A DNA stretch of 64,000 nt. Origin: Helicostylum pulchrum. Lineage: Eukaryota; Mucoromycota; Mucoromycetes; Mucorales; Mucoraceae. The position numbers and the translations under genes were made by a program. Of this stretch, positions 44,468-58,076 are shown piece after piece. The stretch covers positions 434,001-498,000 of the forward strand of contig JAIXMO010000014.1 of the NCBI GenBank assembly GCA_025677825.1, written 5' to 3'. Positions within the stretch are counted from its first letter, which is position 1, and every line of letters begins with the position of its first letter. The notes below the pieces were generated by a model. It had not been told where the DNA came from. It did not search any database and saw only the letters and a list, made by a program, of their open reading frames with translations.

Positions 44468-46235
44468 CTAACCGGACAAGGGAGGATTTGGTTCACTTGA
44501 TGCAGCTATAGCTTTACGCATGGTTTCAAACCATACATTTTGCTCTGCTTGTGATCGAGTTCTTATTACATGTCTTCTTATAATGGGAGCACCAGCTCCT
44601 GCGGAAGCACTTTGATAATTCTGATGGAGAGGAGACATAGCGTTGATGTTAACATCAGAAGTAACTAACTCAAAACCGAAAGCTTCGACACCAGGTAATG
44701 AATTTGAATCCGCCGACTTTTTACCAATTCTGAATATAGATTTTTTTACTTCACACATTTTCATTAAAAATGATGGTGCCAACTGCCTGATTTGTGCTCC
44801 ACGTAGATTAAGCGTTCCTTTATATACTAATTTTTTATCCAAATCTGCTCGTTTCTCTCTTTGCTTTCTACAATAAATTAATTTATCGTTGTAGAGAAAG
44901 TACATGCGAATATCTGTTGTTAGCGTGATATCGTCTAAATCTACTTTGATGAGATGTGCAAATAATAATAGTCGACGATTTTTAGTGACATTAATTGGGC
45001 ATTCTTGAATAGTACGGAATGCTTCTAGAACCATTAGGTGTGATTGACAGTCATGCACCCTTTTTTTTTTAAAAAAAAAAGAAAAGAATTAATTTCATTG
45101 ACTCGATAGAAATGTAGCTAACAGTATTTTACCTATCAAACCACTCTGTTTCTAACGACTTGAATTTCCGGGATACATTTTGCAAACTGTAATAATCTGG
45201 ATGCGAAGGATCACTGTAATAACCTAATTGTCGAAGAGATTTGCAATAAACATTAAGACGATGAAGTGGTGTATATATGTAATGAAGAATATCATTCATT
45301 TTAAACGGGACGACGCGATTCTTGCTTTCACTCGAAATAGCTTCAAGAAATTTTGTAAAAGTGGGGAGTTTATAAAGTGTGTCCAATAACATGATAAATT
45401 TAGGATGGTGGTGCATGAAAGGTTCGTATAATGTCAACTTATTGTACTAAAAACCAAAGAGAAAAAAATGAGCGATTGTTTGTCATGGATTATAATTTTA
45501 TAAGACAACGTACAAAACCATCAAATATGTCTGAAATCAATTGAGTTGGTCCCCAAACTCGAACTCTGTTTTAAGCAATTATTAGTAACCAATTAAGTGT
45601 AATGTATCGCTCAAAGGTACCTTTCTTTTAAATCTTCCAAAAGAGACGCGTGTATCGTTGCAATTTCATGTAAACAAGATAGTAAGATGTTCAAGTCTTC
45701 TCTTGTAGGGGTGTTTTTGAGTTTTGCGATTACATCTTTATCAGACGTATTATCAACCCATGCTTTCAATCGAAGTCCAAACGATTCGTGAAAAATAAAA
45801 AGGTCGTTGACATAACTCACTTCCGATTGCACAAGTGCAAGAAGTGCTTGGTGTTTAAGTGATACATGTCTTGCTATATCGATAACTTGTTTATCTAGAA
45901 AAGTGTGATTAGACTTTTTTTTTCGATTTATAGAATTATTGTATTTAATTACCGTATAGGCTCGAATCCTGCTCACAAACAATAGTATCGTGGATATTGT
46001 CTATAATGGATAAATCGTCCATAAGACTATGATACACTTTTTGGTTCTCTGTGAGAAAGGATAAATTGTAAGGGTCAGAAAACGAAGCAGTTTCTGAACT
46101 GATAATAGAGCTTGATCCACTTGCTACTGAAGATGAAGTTGTTGTAGTTGAATTATTAGTACAAGATGAGCTTGATATGGAAGAAGTATTGTATAATAAA
46201 GTTGATTGATTTCCTTTTTTTGTAAAGTCGATCAT
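44468..46235 (-). CDS. Rho guanine nucleotide exchange factor (DH-PH protein)
   Basis: Five minus-strand exons (46235-45953, 45894-45621, 45565-45514, 45446-45133, 45059-44468) encode 504 aa. The first 90 residues are Ser/Thr-rich. The Dbl-homology domain spans about 95-330: LVQSEVSYVNDLFIF (the conserved E..YV..L start), then LLEDLKERRVRVWGP, KFLEAISSESKNRVVPFKMN and YIYTPLHRLNVYCKSL, which corresponds to the P-x-x-R-x-x-x-Y helix. A PH domain follows at about 345-500, with NRRLLLFAHLIKVD, YFLYNDKLIYCRK and a last helix AEQNVWFETMRKAIA. Such proteins load GTP on Rho/Cdc42-type GTPases at the cell cortex. Which GTPase is used cannot be told. The last acceptor lies after a T10/A10 stretch and restores the frame. 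Confidence 0.85.
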
Positions 46236-48263
46236 TTTTGTTATTGTCTTTTTTTTTGTTTTGAAGTTACGTGAAAAAAAGAAAAGGAAAAGGAAAGGGC
46301 TTGGTATTGTACTTTCTTTTTAAATTTGTTTTTAGATTTTATATAATCTATCTAGGGTGCTTATTACCTTAATATATTGATAAATGTAATACAATTATTA
46401 GGACACAGGCTGGGAATATTTGTTCGTGCACCCTTTTTACATTTTCGAGCTCAACGGGCGTGTGAAGTCGTTCCTCCAAGCTAACCAATGAATGCCGACT
46501 TTTTTAAATGAAGTGTTGAGCAAAATGCTAAAAATCACATTGACCATGTCACCGGAACCTATTCAAATGATCTATTAAGTAACGAGGAGCGTTGCTTACA
46601 TACATTTAAGAGCTTTCCCTTTTTTCCTGAACAATAATTATTGCCTTAAGTATTGATTTGTAGAACCGTTTTAAATAACGATTCAGGACCCTTCTTTATT
46701 CAGGTCTTACAAAAAGTTTTACTGCACCTTTTTTTTTTTCATCCTTTGTTAAGTTCGTATATCCGACTTAGTGTCCACCCTGTTGTATACTATTTTTATT
46801 GTTATCACTGTAACATTTTTTAGTGCATTGGCATGCATTGTAGAGACAGCATTGGTAAATAAATTATAAAAGTAATATCCCTTCGAACGTTTTGTTTGTG
46901 AATAAAAATAATTAGCGGGTATAAATATTATACTTTTTTTTTGTTTCGAGAGCCTCGGTTTAGCGTGATTGTTTTCCACGGAACAGGCAGGATGCGTAAG
47001 ACCCTAATATAAAGTGGTACTCCTACTACTTTTGTATTACATGGTTATTGAGTAATACAAAGGAAAAATAAACTTTTCCCTTTTTTGCTTTATTACACAA
47101 TATGAAAAGAAAAGGCTGCTTTATTTTTAATTTAAACCGAAGAAAAAATATTTAATGAAATGGCTTTTATTCAGTCGATTAAATATATAAATAAAATAAT
47201 TGGCCGGGCGATTCCTTGCATTATATAAATGTATCGTAAATGCAGGCCATATCAGTGTACCTTGGGTATAATAACATATACACACATATATATCTATATC
47301 TATTGTCGATTTAGTGATCAGCGTTAGTTAGCTTCAAATGCTTTTCGTTGGTACTATTTCCCCTTTTTTTCTGTATTTTTTTTTAACTTCTCCAAGACAA
47401 CACGAAATTAGGCGGGAAATAAAATAAAATATTTTTAGATCAAGATGCTGTGCAAAAACCAAAATGCATGAAGAAAGGGGGACGATACATGATAATAGAG
47501 AGGCAAGGGGATGATGGACATGAAAACAATCTTGTTTTCTTGATGCCTAACCGGATACAATGTATGTCTGTTATATACATGTATATTAACAAACTTTGAA
47601 TAGATAGATTATCTTTATAATATACTTTAAAAACGTATATTAAAACAGAATACGATAAACTAGTGTACAATAACGACAGTATTCTGATCGTTACTGCTTC
47701 ATCATATGTTTGTTAGTTATAAGATCTCCTTATAATATTCTCAATACTTAACGGTTGATATAATATTGTAGTTGAAATGAAAATTTCTTATTTACCTAGC
47801 ACTATAACTAGGATACAGTTTCATTCCTTACTATTTACGTCTACAATTGCAATAGAGACTCCATAATAGAAACTGAATAAAGTATATGAAGGTACAAATA
47901 CATGAAAAGTCATTTTCTAAGCGAACTACATACATAATATTTGGTAAATCGCATAGCCCTTATATTCAAGGGGAAAGAGAGTTGGTATATAAAAAATCAA
48001 ACAGTGTACAGAAAAGACTTTTTGCTTTATACTAAAGGGGTGTTATTGACTTAAAAAGGAGGATATTAACACTTGATCTCTCTTCTTTCTCTTCAATTAT
48101 TTTCTCTCTCTCTCTCTTTTTTTTTTTTGCCTGTTATTTTTTTATTTATTTAAACTATTAATATATAGGGGCGGGCATATATAGCAAAAAAAAAAAGTGT
48201 ATATAACAAAAACAAAAATATATATTCTTTAAAATAAAAAAAATTAGTACTTCGAATGAAATA
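46236..48263. other. Divergent promoter region between RhoGEF and chitin synthase
   Basis: This 2-kb gap separates two divergently transcribed genes. No coding frame is supported. Pyrimidine-rich stretches (48070-48130) and TATA-like sequence (48160-48215) precede the chitin synthase ATG. Confidence 0.5.
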
Positions 48264-51200
48264 ATGTCACAACAACAACAACAGCAACAGCAGCAGCAGC
48301 AACAACAACAGCCACAACAATCACAGCAAAATTCTCTAATTACAGATCTTACGCTATTGCCTCGAGAACTTTCATCAGATGAACTCGCGGATATCTTACG
48401 ACAAAGATATTTGAATGATCTGATTTATACCAATGTTAGCCCGACAGTATTAATTGCATTAAACCCATACGCTGTAAACGATAATCTGAGTAATGTAAAA
48501 GCAGATTATATCGCAGAATATAAAGATACATCAAGTGCAAAAGTCAATCAATGGAGAGAACCACATTTATATCAACTCGTGAACCATGCATATTTACATA
48601 TGAGAAGAACTAGTATTAACCAGTCAATCTTATTTAGGTAATTTCTTTATTTTTATAACTATAGAACCAGTCCCTTAACCTCCTTTCTCCTCCTCATCCT
48701 TTCTTCCCCCTCCCCTCTCCCCTATATATAGTGGTGAAAGTGGAAGTGGTAAATCAGAACAATTCAAACAATCTATAGATCATTTAATTGCACTAAGTAC
48801 CCATAGAAAAACAACTCGCGTCCAAACCAACGTTTTACATGCTCAAACAATTATACGTGCTTTTAGTCATGCCAAAACTTTACAACACGACAATGCTTCA
48901 AGATGTGCTTTATTTGTCGAAATTCATTTTTCTGAAAGAGGTCGATTAGCCGGTGCTTCTTTTATGCCATATTCTCTTGAAAAGAATAGAATAACTGGCG
49001 CGGGACAAGACGAACGAAACTTTCATATATTTTATAATTTGTTAGCAGGCGCAACACAAGAAGAAAAAACTCGACTAGGCCTTTCCGATTGGTCAACATT
49101 TCAATATTTATCAAAAACAACCACCTCCAGAGCTTCCTCGCTTGATGATGCAGCAGCCGATGCTGAACTTCGTATGGCGTTAAAAGCCACATTATTCCAA
49201 AAGCAAAGGGTTGGCCAAATATACCAAGTTTTATCTGCTATTTTACATTTAGGAAATATTCATTTTATTGAAGACCCTAATAATGCACAAGATGCTGCTA
49301 TTATAAAAAACATCGATACCTTAGCTACTGCAGCCGATTTACTCGGTGTCGATCCCAATTCGCTTATGAGTGCCTTAACATTCAAGAGTAAATTAATCAA
49401 AAGAGATATAACTACTTTATTTCTAGACCCCGAACAAGCTGGAAAACAAAGAGATGATTTAGCCCAGTCTTTGTATTGTCTTTTATTTACTTGGCTGGTG
49501 GAACAAATTAATGATCGTATGGCACCAAAGAACGCTCATAGTTTCATTAGCTTATTAGATATTCCTGGTTGGGTAACTTCAAGACCTTCTGGTGGTGGAT
49601 TCGATCAATTGACGTTTCATTTCATTCAAGAAAGTATGCACCAATTTATGTTGACCACTATCTTTGAGCGTGATAAGCAAGAATATACCGAACAAGGTAT
49701 TGCAGTTCCATTCGATACTTGGTCTACTACTGCAACAGCCGTAGATCTCTTCACCCACCCTTCCAAAGGTCTATGGTCTATTATGAATACGCAAGCTACC
49801 CGTCAACAACAACAGCAGCAACGTTATGATGATGATGAAACGTTAGTAGATAATTATGCTAGTGCTAACAAGAGTGCTATTCATGATCAAACACTTGTTT
49901 TTAAAAAAAGTGATACGGGATCAAAATTATTTTCAATTCAACACTTTTGGGGCACGACAACATATGATCCTCGTCATTTTACTGAACGTAATCAGGATTA
50001 TCTTTGTAATGATTTTATTGCCTTGTTTCGTGGAAATGCGTATAATCCTCCTACAGGTAATGGTCTTGTTGCTTGTTTATTTGATGATTCAATTTTGGGT
50101 CAAGATGATGGTACCCGAAATCGTGTACTTTCTCAACAACAAGGTATTCGTCCGTTACGTTCACCTTCACAAGGTATGGTGCATTCAAATACAACCATTA
50201 ATGGTGCCAATACAGCTTCTTCACTTCATGATCATAAACCTGCTGACGTCAAATCAACATTGTCCACCTCTTTTCAATCTGATGTATCTACCATTGCAGA
50301 TCTAGTAGTTACAGGCATAGCAGATCTAACACAAGCATTATCTAGTACATTACCATGGTTCGTCTTGTGTATTCGACCCAATGATCTATCATTACCTAAT
50401 TCATGTGACGTCAAAAGAGTAGCTGTACAACAATCACACTTCAAGTTGACAGATATGATTAAACGTTTAAGATCAAATTATTACACCACTGTATTTACAC
50501 TAGATGAATTCTGGGATCGTTATCATGTTTCGATACCGTTAACATTAAATACAATGTTAGATCTTAGTTTATCACCGAGAGATAAATGTATTTATATAGC
50601 TCAATCTTTGGGTTGGAATGAAACTTGGATGGCAACTGGTAGAAATAAAGTAAATACAATATATAAAGCTGTTTTCTGTTAAACTAATCTCGTGTTTAAT
50701 TTTTTAGGTGTACTTATCTAATCATGCTTTTAGAGTTCTAGAAGATGATTTACGTAGTTTAGAAAAAACCGAATCGAAAAAATCTAAACTTTCATTAATT
50801 GGCGGAGGCGCATTATTAGCCGGTCAAAAACCATTTGATGCGTACTCGTTTAACGACGCCATGACTTCATCTGCAGTCTCAGAAGACGATTATATGGATG
50901 AATCTGGTTTAAATGATTATAGTGGATCCGAAATATTCTCGCAAGCAACACTTGAAAATAAAAAGACCAATACGTTTTTATTAAATGGTCAACATGGAGC
51001 TCAAGAAAATACAAATACGGGTACAGGAAAAGATAAAAAAGCAGATCAAATTGATTTAGATGAAGAAGAGCCAATGACTGGTATTCGTAAAAAATGGCTC
51101 ATGTTTGTTTGGTTATTGACATGGTGGGTTCCTTCTCCCGCATTGAATCATTGTGGTGGTATGAAGAGACGTGATGTACGTTTAGCTTGGAGAGAAAAAG

Positions 51201-54197
51201 TTACGCTATGTTTACTTATCTTTTTGTTATCTGCTGCCATGGTTATTTTTATCGTCTTTTTCGGCCCACTTATTTGTCCTCATCAAGACGTTTATTCGTT
51301 ATCTGAATTACAAGGAAAGACGGAAAAAGACAGTGCTTATGTCGCTATTCGTGGTGAAGTATTTGACCTCACTAAATTTGCTCCTCATCATTGGGCTTCT
51401 GAAGTTATTCCTGATAATGTTATCTTTGACTATGCTGGTAAAGATGCTACTAATTTATTTCCTGTTCAAGTATCTGCTCTTTGTGATGGTACAACCGGTA
51501 GAATTCCAGAAGAAGTGGTGCTTGATTTTCAAGTTAACTTGACAGACCGTAATGCAGCTTATCATGATTTCCGATTCTTTACCAATGATTATAGACCAGA
51601 TTGGTACTTTGAACAAATGGTATATATGCGTAAGAACTATCGGCTTGGATTTATGGGATATGAGCCAACGGATATTTTGCGTCAAGCCACTAATGTTGTC
51701 AATGTTGGAGATATTAGTACTCATCGAAGCTGGGCAACACTGCACGGCGACGTCTATGACTTGACATATTATTTATTAGGCGGTAGAGCTCCACGTGCCC
51801 CTGAAGGTATGGTACCTCCTGCCAATTTAGATTTAAACTTTATGGACAATAGTATCGTACAATTGTTTCGTCAATTGGCTGGTACTGATATCTCAAAACA
51901 TTTCGATGCTTTACCTATTTCTGAAGACCTTCGTACGAGACAATTAGTTTGTCTTCGAAACTTGTTTTTTGTGGGCAAGTTGGATACTAGAAGGTCATTC
52001 CAATGTCAATTTTCTGAATACTTTTTATTAATTGTTACTGGTAAAATATATTATACATGCATATGTGTAGAATTGAATATTAACTTTCTCTCTCGGAATA
52101 GGTTTCTTATGTGCTGTTATTTTATTCAAGTTCTTGGCTGCTTTACAATTAAGTTCTTTCAGAGAACCAGAAGATTATGATAAATTTATTGTATGTCAAG
52201 TGCCTTGCTATACAGAAAGTGAAGAATCCTTACGAAAGACTATTGATTCTATTGCTGCTTTACGTTATGACGATAAAAGAAAACTCTTGTTTTTGGTATG
52301 CGATGGTATGGTCATTGGTAGTGGTAACGATCGTCCCACACCTCGTATTATCTTGGACATTTTAGGTGTAGATTCTAATGTAGACCCTGAACCACTTTCG
52401 TTCCTTTCTCTTGGCGATGGGCTAAAAGAACATAATACGGCCAAGATATACTCTGGACTATACGAATGCTCTGGTCATGTTGTGCCTTATGTGGTTGTAG
52501 TAAAAGTAGGTGCTCCTAGTGAGCGGCAAAAACCAGGAAATAGAGGAAAGCGTGATTCGCAAATGGTTTTGATGCGATTTTTAAATAAGGTTCACTTCGA
52601 GTCACCTATGACACCAATGGAGTTAGAAGTCTATCATCAAATTAAGAACGTAATTGGTGTTAACCCTAGCTTTTATGAATTTGTGCTGATGGTGGATGCC
52701 GATACAGAAGTTTTGCCTGATTCATTAAACCGAATGGTTTCTTGTTTTGTACATGATTCAAAGGTAGTTGGTCTATGCGGAGAAACTAAATTAGCAAATG
52801 AAAAAGATAGTTGGGTTACTATGATTCAAGTATATGAATATTATATTTCTCATTTCTTATCCAAGGCGTTTGAGTCCTTATTTGGTTCAGTCACTTGTTT
52901 GCCTGGATGTTTCTGTATGTACCGTATACGTTCACCTGGTAAAAACCAACCATTGTTGGTTAGCAATCAAGTAATTATCGATTACGCCGAAAATAAAGTC
53001 AATACATTACATCAAAAAAATTTACTTCATCTTGGTGAGGATCGGTATCTGACAACTTTGATTTTAAAGCATTTTCCTACCTACAAGACAAAGTTTACCG
53101 CAGATGCTGGTTGTTTAACCAATGCTCCTGATAGATGGAGCGTCTTGCTGTCCCAAAGACGTCGTTGGATTAACTCTACCATTCATAATTTGGGTGAATT
53201 AGTATTTTTACCTCAGCTTTGTGGTTTCTGTTGTTTCTCTATGCGATTTGTTGTTATTCTTGATTTACTTAGTACATTGGTCATGCCAGCTGTAGTATGC
53301 TACTTGGGATTCCTTATTTATCGTCTTTGTACCAACGCAGGTCAAGTGCCATTTATTTCCATTATCACGCTATGTGGTGTATACGGTCTACAGGCAATTA
53401 TCTTTATCTTGCGTAGAAAATGGGAACATATCGGCTGGATGATTGTTTATATATTGGCTATTCCGTTGTTTTCCTTCTTTATTCCCATGTACTCGTTCTG
53501 GCATTTTGATGATTTCTCATGGGGTAATACTCGTCTAGTATTAGACGATGATGGTCAAAAGAAGGTTTTACCAGCAGACGAAGGTAAATTTGATCCTAAA
53601 TCCATTCCATTAAAGAAATGGAGTGATCATGAAAATGAAGTATGGGAGACTGGGTCTGCTGAAACAAAAGGTACAACCATCACTTCCTCTACAACACAAC
53701 GTACTACTAGTGGTATGATACCTCCAACGCCGATATTAGGGTACCCTAATAACGGATATATGACACCGGTGGTCAATTACCCAGCTAGTATGAACCAAAT
53801 GCCTTTAAATACAGGTGGTGCATTATTTAATGATAATGCTAGTTTCAGATACTCACATCAAAACTTGGCCGGACGAGCGTCATCATTTGTACTGGGTCCT
53901 CCTTCGCTAATGAATGTAACAACTTCACAGCATATGTCACCGCCTTCTATTTACAGCGGAGACGGTAGCGTACATGGTGGCTATGCCATGATGCAAAATA
54001 ATTCAATGATGGATATGTACCAACACCCGACCGATGAAGAAATCCGAAGAGAAGTACAACGGATTACTGCTTCTGCGGACCTTATGACAATGACAAAAAA
54101 GCAAGTCAGAGAACAACTTAGTAGACATTTCGGTATCAATATGTCTTATAGAAAAGATTTTATCAATTATTGTATCGAAGAAGCATTAAACTTTTAG
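48264..54197 (+). CDS. Class V/VII chitin synthase with N-terminal myosin-like motor domain
   Basis: Four exons (48264-48637, 48732-50649, 50708-52040, 52102-54197) encode 1906 aa. After a poly-Gln start, the myosin-like domain runs to about residue 790. It has [15 protein letters not shown], an intact P-loop GESGSGKS (first intron just upstream), a switch-II-like LLDIPGW and a converter-like [15 protein letters not shown]. Then come TM segments, cytochrome-b5-like repeats ([19 protein letters not shown] and [20 protein letters not shown]), and a further TM segment. The processive GT2 chitin synthase core follows with [20 protein letters not shown] and QRRRWINST (about residue 1560). C-terminal TM helices and a DEK-C-like tail ([20 protein letters not shown]) end the protein. 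The enzyme polymerises UDP-GlcNAc into chitin at hyphal tips; the motor domain aids targeting. Confidence 0.95.
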
Positions 54198-56630
54198 AGA
54201 CTATTATTATTTTTTTACATTTTTTTTTTACACACTTTTTTAATATTATTACTTCACTTCCATTCTCTTTTCCTCTCCCTCATAAAATCTTAAAAAGTAG
54301 TTTTGTACTCTTTTTGTTCTGTTTTTTTTTTTTCAAATCATTATAATTATCACCATATCCTTTTTTTTAAAAAAAGAAAACCGGTGCTGAATAATTTATA
54401 TTTTTTTAGCTGTATTTTATGGTAAGGTATTACCTTCGAGTTTTATTCTTTTAATCATCCCTTTGTTGTTGCACTCTAAAATGGAATGTTAAGTTATATT
54501 TTATGGTTCGTTTTGTATATTATCTTGCTCTTAAAGTATCTCATATGAGCAGAGCTAGAATGTGCTTAAACATCATTGTTTTACTGCGTTAATTTTCTTT
54601 GTTATCAACGCAATGAGGTTTAGGTACACTGTAGGATTACACATAAGTTTTTTTAAGAGCGAGATAATGACCATACGAGTTACAAGTATCAATTGCAGAG
54701 TGTAACAACAAACGATGTTTCTTTATGGATATAAACTCCAAGGCTATGCTATCTGATTTAATATTCACAATCATTTTTTACTCTTTTTTTTGAAGAATAC
54801 TTATATTACTGTGAGACCAAGCCAGTTGAATCTCCTTTTGAAAAAAAAGCAGTTTTACATGAATGCTATATGAGTATGGCTCTTTTTTTTAAGTATGAAG
54901 CAATGCATTCACAATTACGAAAAAAAAAAGTCACTTTGGCCTATACCCATGACGCAAAAGGTTTTAGCTCACCAAAAGAGTAAGCATAAGAACTCGCTCT
55001 TTTTTTTTCTCACGTCTTTTGTTAATCTTACAAATGGCTTTTACAATATACTAGTCAAGCTATTCTTTTATGTTTTGTTACTTGGAAATAATTATATTTA
55101 GTACTGGTTATCACCTTGTTATATTGATTTCTGCTTTATTATACTATCAGTGTGGTTTCTACTGCACATAATTTAATGGCTGGTTTCTACTCAAATCTTC
55201 AAACTGGAGGTTTTTTTTAACTCACGGTACGTATATATACTAGTTTTACTTCATCCTACTGTATATTAATTTTTACTTCACCATAACACGATTTTCATCT
55301 CGGCACTGGTCCCCGTACTGTCGGGGGTGCAGGATATCTGAAATGCTGAAATGGGTGCTTTTTGAAGCCTTGCGGTGAATTGATGCTCTATCCACCGTAT
55401 GGTGGGTGCACTGCAACATTTCCTTGTCACTTTTTCTCCATAGGTTACATCTCCGAGGGTAGTTAAGATATGTACACACCACCTCAAGCTAACAAAATGT
55501 ACGCAATTCGGGTTGGGTTCTGTAAGTCTCCTGATGATCGACGCCTTTTAATACTTGTTTATGTGGACGTACTTGTGACTCTGGCGTACTGATGTGGTGA
55601 TCTTCCTGCTGTGGTGATCTTCCTGCTGTGGTGAATTGGAAAGCTCCTAGGCGTGGACTTTCTTTCTTGGTTTCACTGGATGTGATGGTTCCGCTTACTT
55701 CCCTGATTTCTTGACCTTTGGTTTTTTAACTGTAATTACTTGATCTGATCCTTGGTGATGGGTTCGCTTGATCCGTTATTTACTTCCTTCTCAAGGTTCT
55801 ATTACCGTGAAGGTGTCGTGTATTTGAGGATTCTAAAGAATACTGGCCAAAAAAAAAAAAAAAAAAAAAAAAAGCTAAATACTTCCAGTAATTTATTCTG
55901 ATGATTCTTTTCTTCTTCCCTCAATTTTGAGGTCAAGCAAAACTACCACATCGAAAGCATCATACTAAAGTGGTAGTATACAGTCTTATGTATATTAGTT
56001 AATTAGATATGAAATAAAAATAAATAAAAAAATCTATCCGTCAGTCGAAAAGGATCATCGTAAACATTAAATTTAAATTATGTTATTCAAGCCATTCCAC
56101 AACGAAATAAAATATTTTTCGTATTGCAATGCAACGCCCATAAGAGGAACTCATTCGGTAACCTACGCTTCAAGTCCTTCGATTTTTAAAAACCCGTTCT
56201 TTGATTCTTTTTTATTGGCCGCGCTCTTTTTTACTCAAAATGGCGTTGGAACGACATTGTAAAAAGAAACAACAGAATCTTGTGGTCGCATGAGAAATCC
56301 GGATAGTGCCACACAAATTCATTTAAAAATGACGAGAGAATGATAGCCTCTCATTTAGGGTACGTTGAAAAAGCATTTAAAATAATTTGTTGTTTCTTAA
56401 ATCTATGAAAAAAAAAAAAACTGTGACCTAAGATCTTGTTTTTCCATCTAATACTTTATTATATATAGTATATGTGTATACGGTTGGTAATATTGTAAAA
56501 AATAAAAAATAATCGTGCTCGGAGTGAAAAATAAATAAGGGATAAGTCTAGGATATAAAAACGCAAGACAATCTTTCATTTGTTTACTCCCTTCGACCTC
56601 TAATTTTTTTTTAAACAAAAAAACCAGAAT
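54198..56630. other. Intergenic region with a GC-richer block, tandem repeat and A-run
   Basis: No gene is supported. The block at about 55290-55800 is clearly richer in G and C than its flanks. It has short overlapping frames on the minus strand without recognisable domains and may be an unidentified transposon relic. An A26 run lies at 55849-55873. The stretch from 56490 onward is the promoter of the pyrophosphatase gene. Confidence 0.45.
55594..55634 (+). repeat. 17-bp tandem repeat, 2.4 units
   Basis: The unit GTGGTGATCTTCCTGCT occurs at 55594-55610 and 55611-55627, followed by seven bases of a third unit. It lies inside the GC-richer block. Confidence 0.85.
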
Positions 56631-57987
56631 ATGAAAATTATTAGCTCTGCCGTTTTTGTTTGTTCACTTCTCTTTGGTACAGTGATACCCGGAATTATGG
56701 CATGCGGTACCGCCGATGATATTAATGTCCGTACTTTTGGAGCTCCAAATACATTAGATTTTCATATCTACTACGGTAAAATATAAAAATATATTCATGT
56801 GTACTAATTTGAATATTAATAACTGACAACTATATAACAGAAAGAGACGGTCAAGTGCTGTCAGCATTTCATGATATCCCATTATTTGCCAATGATGAAA
56901 AGACCTTGTATAACATGGTTGTAGAAATTCCTCGGTGGACTAATGCAAAGAACGAGGTATGCAAAAGAAAAATCCATCAAAATAATCCCATAAAAGGATC
57001 CCATGTCCGATAATTAAGCTTCTTTTTTTTTTCTGCTAGATTAATAAAGAAGCTGCACTTAACCCGATTAAACAAGATATTGCAGATGGAAAAGCAAGAT
57101 TTATACCCAATATATTACCTTTTAAAGGGTATATTTGGAACTACGGTGCTTTTCCTCAAGTAAGGAGCGCAACATGTATCTATATACATATATATATATA
57201 TGTCTCCATAACTAAATTATTATTTAACTAGACTTGGGAAGATCCCGGTTATATTTCACCCTATACAGGATTTAAGGGAGACAACGATCCTATCGATGTA
57301 ATAGAGATTGGCCAAAATGTTGCAACAGTAGGAGAAATTAAGCAAGTTAAGGTTTTGGGTATTATTGGCTTATTAGACCAAGACGAAACTGATTGGAAAG
57401 TAGTTGTTATTGACGCTAAGGATCCATTGTTTGACAAAATAAATGGTAAACTATATAATACAGGTATATATGTAAAAACTTGTGCTCATTATCCATTTGC
57501 ATAGATATTGAGGATGTTGAGACGTACAAACCTGGTTACTTGAAATCCACAGATACCTTTTTTAGAGTATATAAACTCCCTAGCGGCAAAAAAGAAAACA
57601 CAATTGCATTTGGCGGAGAAGCTAAAAATAAGGTACTAATGGGAAATTAAAACACGTGCCTAAAAAAAATATTAACCACTTTATTTGTAGGAATTTGCTA
57701 CCAGTATTATTTTAGAAACACATGAACACTGGAAGTCACTTATTAATGGTACTACCCCAAGACAAGATATTCAAACGTAAAACACAAATTTAAGCTTTTT
57801 TTTAAAAATAATACTAAACTATACTCTATGTAGCATTAATTTATCTGTTGCCGATTCACCTTATCGCGTAGATGCAGATAATTCTACAGTATCTAGCGTA
57901 CCTGAGAACAATCCAGCTGCTCCTACACCAATTGATAGTAAATATGATGAGTGGTTTTATGTTTCTGCTACAAACAAGGAAGAATAA
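56631..57987 (+). CDS. Secreted inorganic pyrophosphatase
   Basis: Seven exons (56631-56775, 56841-56956, 57040-57159, 57232-57445, 57505-57632, 57691-57776, 57834-57987) encode 320 aa. It hydrolyses pyrophosphate to phosphate. The N-terminus, [21 protein letters not shown] followed by IMACG, is a clear signal peptide, which is unusual because the family is mostly cytosolic. Family I motifs are complete: [24 protein letters not shown], the metal-binding signature [12 protein letters not shown], and [16 protein letters not shown], with [11 protein letters not shown] at the end of the core. The Asp residues of the active site are present. A further C-terminal segment ([10 protein letters not shown]) resembles the tail of yeast-type enzymes. 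The fifth acceptor was chosen because it restores NDIEDV. Confidence 0.93.
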
Positions 57988-58076
57988 AATTATTTGCCCA
58001 GTCTAAAAAGTACCTTTTTTTGTTGTTGTCGTACTCTTTTCTTTTTCTTTTTTTCGTCTCTTTTTTTGAAAAATAA

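Noticed and set aside
48280..48330. CRISPR-like or structured repeat at the CAA/CAG run
   Set aside because: It is an ordinary poly-Gln coding repeat at the start of the chitin synthase.
55273..55487. Two overlapping 69-codon minus-strand frames
   Set aside because: Neither has a recognisable domain, and they overlap in different frames inside a likely repeat.
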